This document shows positions 62,722 to 64,000 of a stretch of DNA of 64,000 bases, piece by piece; the first letter of the stretch is position 1; each line of letters begins with the position of its first letter. The DNA comes from Siphlonurus alternatus (lineage: Eukaryota > Arthropoda > Insecta > Ephemeroptera > Siphlonuridae), in contig OX463784.1 in NCBI GenBank assembly GCA_949825025.1, positions 3,688,885-3,752,884 on the forward strand, in the 5' to 3' direction. The notes beneath the pieces were generated by a model, which was given only the letters and a program-made list of their open reading frames with translations, made no database searches and was not told where the DNA came from. The translations under genes and the position numbers were made by a program.

Positions 62722-64000
62722 TGTAACTGTAATAATAACTATAATTGTAATTGTGAAGATTGTTACTCTTCAAGCTTTATATTGCATTGCATCCCTTTAA
62801 GAGAGCTTTTGCATATGAGGGTATTTCTTCTGGAAGTACCTTTGCCCACTCACATCTGGGCGTGGCGGTCCGTGACTATGGATTGCATTGTGTGATTGAC
62901 GCGCGCATCTTAATGTATTTAACATTGATCGCTTACTTCCCTATATAAAGAATAGCGGAGGGTGAATTCTCTCACTCGCATCTCTCACTGCTCGGACTTC
63001 TTCTTCTACACACGCCACCTACATGAACCATCACCGCTATGGAAAGTGGACATAGTCTCTGCAAGACTTCTTGGACTTAGCCTCGGTGATAACTGTATAA
63101 TGTTACAACTACAATGAACGAGTATTAATAAATAGTTATATCTACACTACATGTTTGTATGATTCCATATCATAGACAAGCCATCCTGCAAATCCTACAA
63201 TTAGTTGATAGTATATTTATTAAGTGACTATCACTGGTGTTAGAAGTGGATTACAGATAATAGTAATATATACAGAGAGATAATATATATTTACTATTAC
63301 ATTGGCCTCAGAATGGGATTCGAACTCACGGCTTTATAAAAAAAAAAAAATAAATAAATAAATAAAAATAAAAATAAACAGTTTATAAATTAAAATAATA
63401 AAAAATTTATAAAAAAAAATGGTTTATATTGACATTTGTGCTTCGAACTGAACGTTTCTTCTATTATAAAGTAAATGCAACAAATTTTCGACTTCAACTC
63501 TTCGCGGCCTACCAGACAGCCAATCGACGACAAGGGCCATCTTGTCCCCGCAGTTGAACTTCAGCTTTAAGAACTTCGAGAACACGCCTAATTGATTTTC
63601 CAGACCTTCCGCACGGCAGAGAGAGCGAGGTAGGTCTATGCTCTTTATTATTCTTATTATTGAAATATTAAAAAATGCATATTTATAAATATAAAAAGTT
63701 TTCTTGCCAAAATTTGAGTCTTTTTTAAATTGTTTTTAAAGTTAAATAATTAATTAAAATGACGACTGTAAAAGAATTGAATGAACAGTTGCAATTAGTT
63801 AGAGTTACCATAACAAATTTACAATCTGCAAATGAAGATTTATCGTCAAAATACCATGATAGCGAGGCGCGTTTACGGGACGCTGAGCAACGTGTACAGA
63901 ATCTTTCAGTTGTTAAAAATTTTCCATATGAAATATTATTATTATTAAAACCATTTCATGGTACTGCATCAGAGAATATTTATTTGTTTTTTGAGCAATT
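62722..64000 (+). mobile_element. Ty3/Gypsy copy 5, cut by window end
   Basis: It begins with the LTR shared with copy 4. The primer-binding site has one change (TGGCCTCAG for TGGTCTCAG). Gag starts at 63759 and runs off the window, so the array continues to the right. Confidence 0.95.
63759..64000 (+). CDS. Gag, copy 5, partial (first 80 residues)
   Basis: The coiled-coil N-terminus and beginning of the capsid-like domain match the other copies in the visible part. The reading frame is open to the window edge. Confidence 0.9.
   Translation, partial: MTTVKELNEQLQLVRVTITNLQSANEDLSSKYHDSEARLRDAEQRVQNLSVVKNFPYEILLLLKPFHGTASENIYLFFEQ

Larger units (their letters stand above)
56344..63301 (+). 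mobile_element. Ty3/Gypsy copy 4, nonsense mutation in integrase
   Basis: LTRs 56344-56923 and 62722-63301 differ at about one position. The right LTR is shared with copy 5. Full length but for a premature stop in pol. Confidence 0.95.

Noticed and set aside
37252..64000. Pure assembly duplication as the explanation of the LTR array
   Set aside because: Copies carry private differences in gag, pol, LTRs, the (AT)n lengths and the primer-binding site, so they are not one sequence repeated by the assembler. An error in order or copy number remains possible.

Overview
The window is AT-rich nuclear DNA of an invertebrate animal, probably an arthropod; I infer this and do not identify the species. 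The basis is a spliced animal TAF12 gene, a 5S rRNA-derived SINE, a Jockey/CR1-type LINE, Ty3/Gypsy elements and a very dense load of small inverted-repeat DNA transposons (MITEs). No prokaryotic gene organisation is present.

Layout. 1-5,300: MITEs and two short exons that may form the 3' end of an unrecognised gene (585-655 joined to 2355-2391). 5,285-13,425: nested transposons. A MITE with TTAA target sites was split by a 7.1-kb LINE (6299-13390), and the LINE itself carries a 1.55-kb foldback MITE in the last codons of ORF2. LINE ORF1 contains a complete TARG1-type macro (ADP-ribose-binding) domain with its key Lys and Asp retained. ORF2 (APE endonuclease plus reverse transcriptase) has no AUG near its start and lies in the +1 frame behind a UCC-UAG stop. 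13,430-25,800: further MITEs, a 3.15-kb foldback element with arms of about 1.45 kb, a minus-strand 5S SINE and two larger elements with internal repeats. 25,957-33,323: three coding exons of TAF12, a TFIID/SAGA subunit, with a 6.6-kb second intron mostly filled by a 4.8-kb nest of palindromes. 33,300-37,250: an inverted duplication of the TAF12 3' end and more MITEs.

37,252-64,000 (end of window): a tandem array of one Ty3/Gypsy family. It has seven LTRs of about 580 bp and five internal regions: copies 1 and 3 full length, copy 2 with a 2.8-kb pol deletion, copy 4 with a nonsense codon in integrase, and copy 5 cut by the window edge. Neighbouring copies share LTRs, and a 517-551 bp flanking segment is duplicated three times between LTRs. 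Unequal recombination between two nearby insertions explains this better than independent insertion.

How the parts relate: TAF12 is the only host gene I can name. Everything else is mobile DNA that has inserted into other mobile DNA, often with readable target-site duplications (TTAA, TA or 8 bp), so the order of events can be partly reconstructed. Many of the MITEs carry a TGACGTCA (CRE) palindrome and/or a CCAAT box, which is unexpected by chance. The strongest candidates for something undescribed are the macro-domain LINE ORF1 with its possible UCC-UAG frameshift, and the CRE/CCAAT-bearing MITE community.
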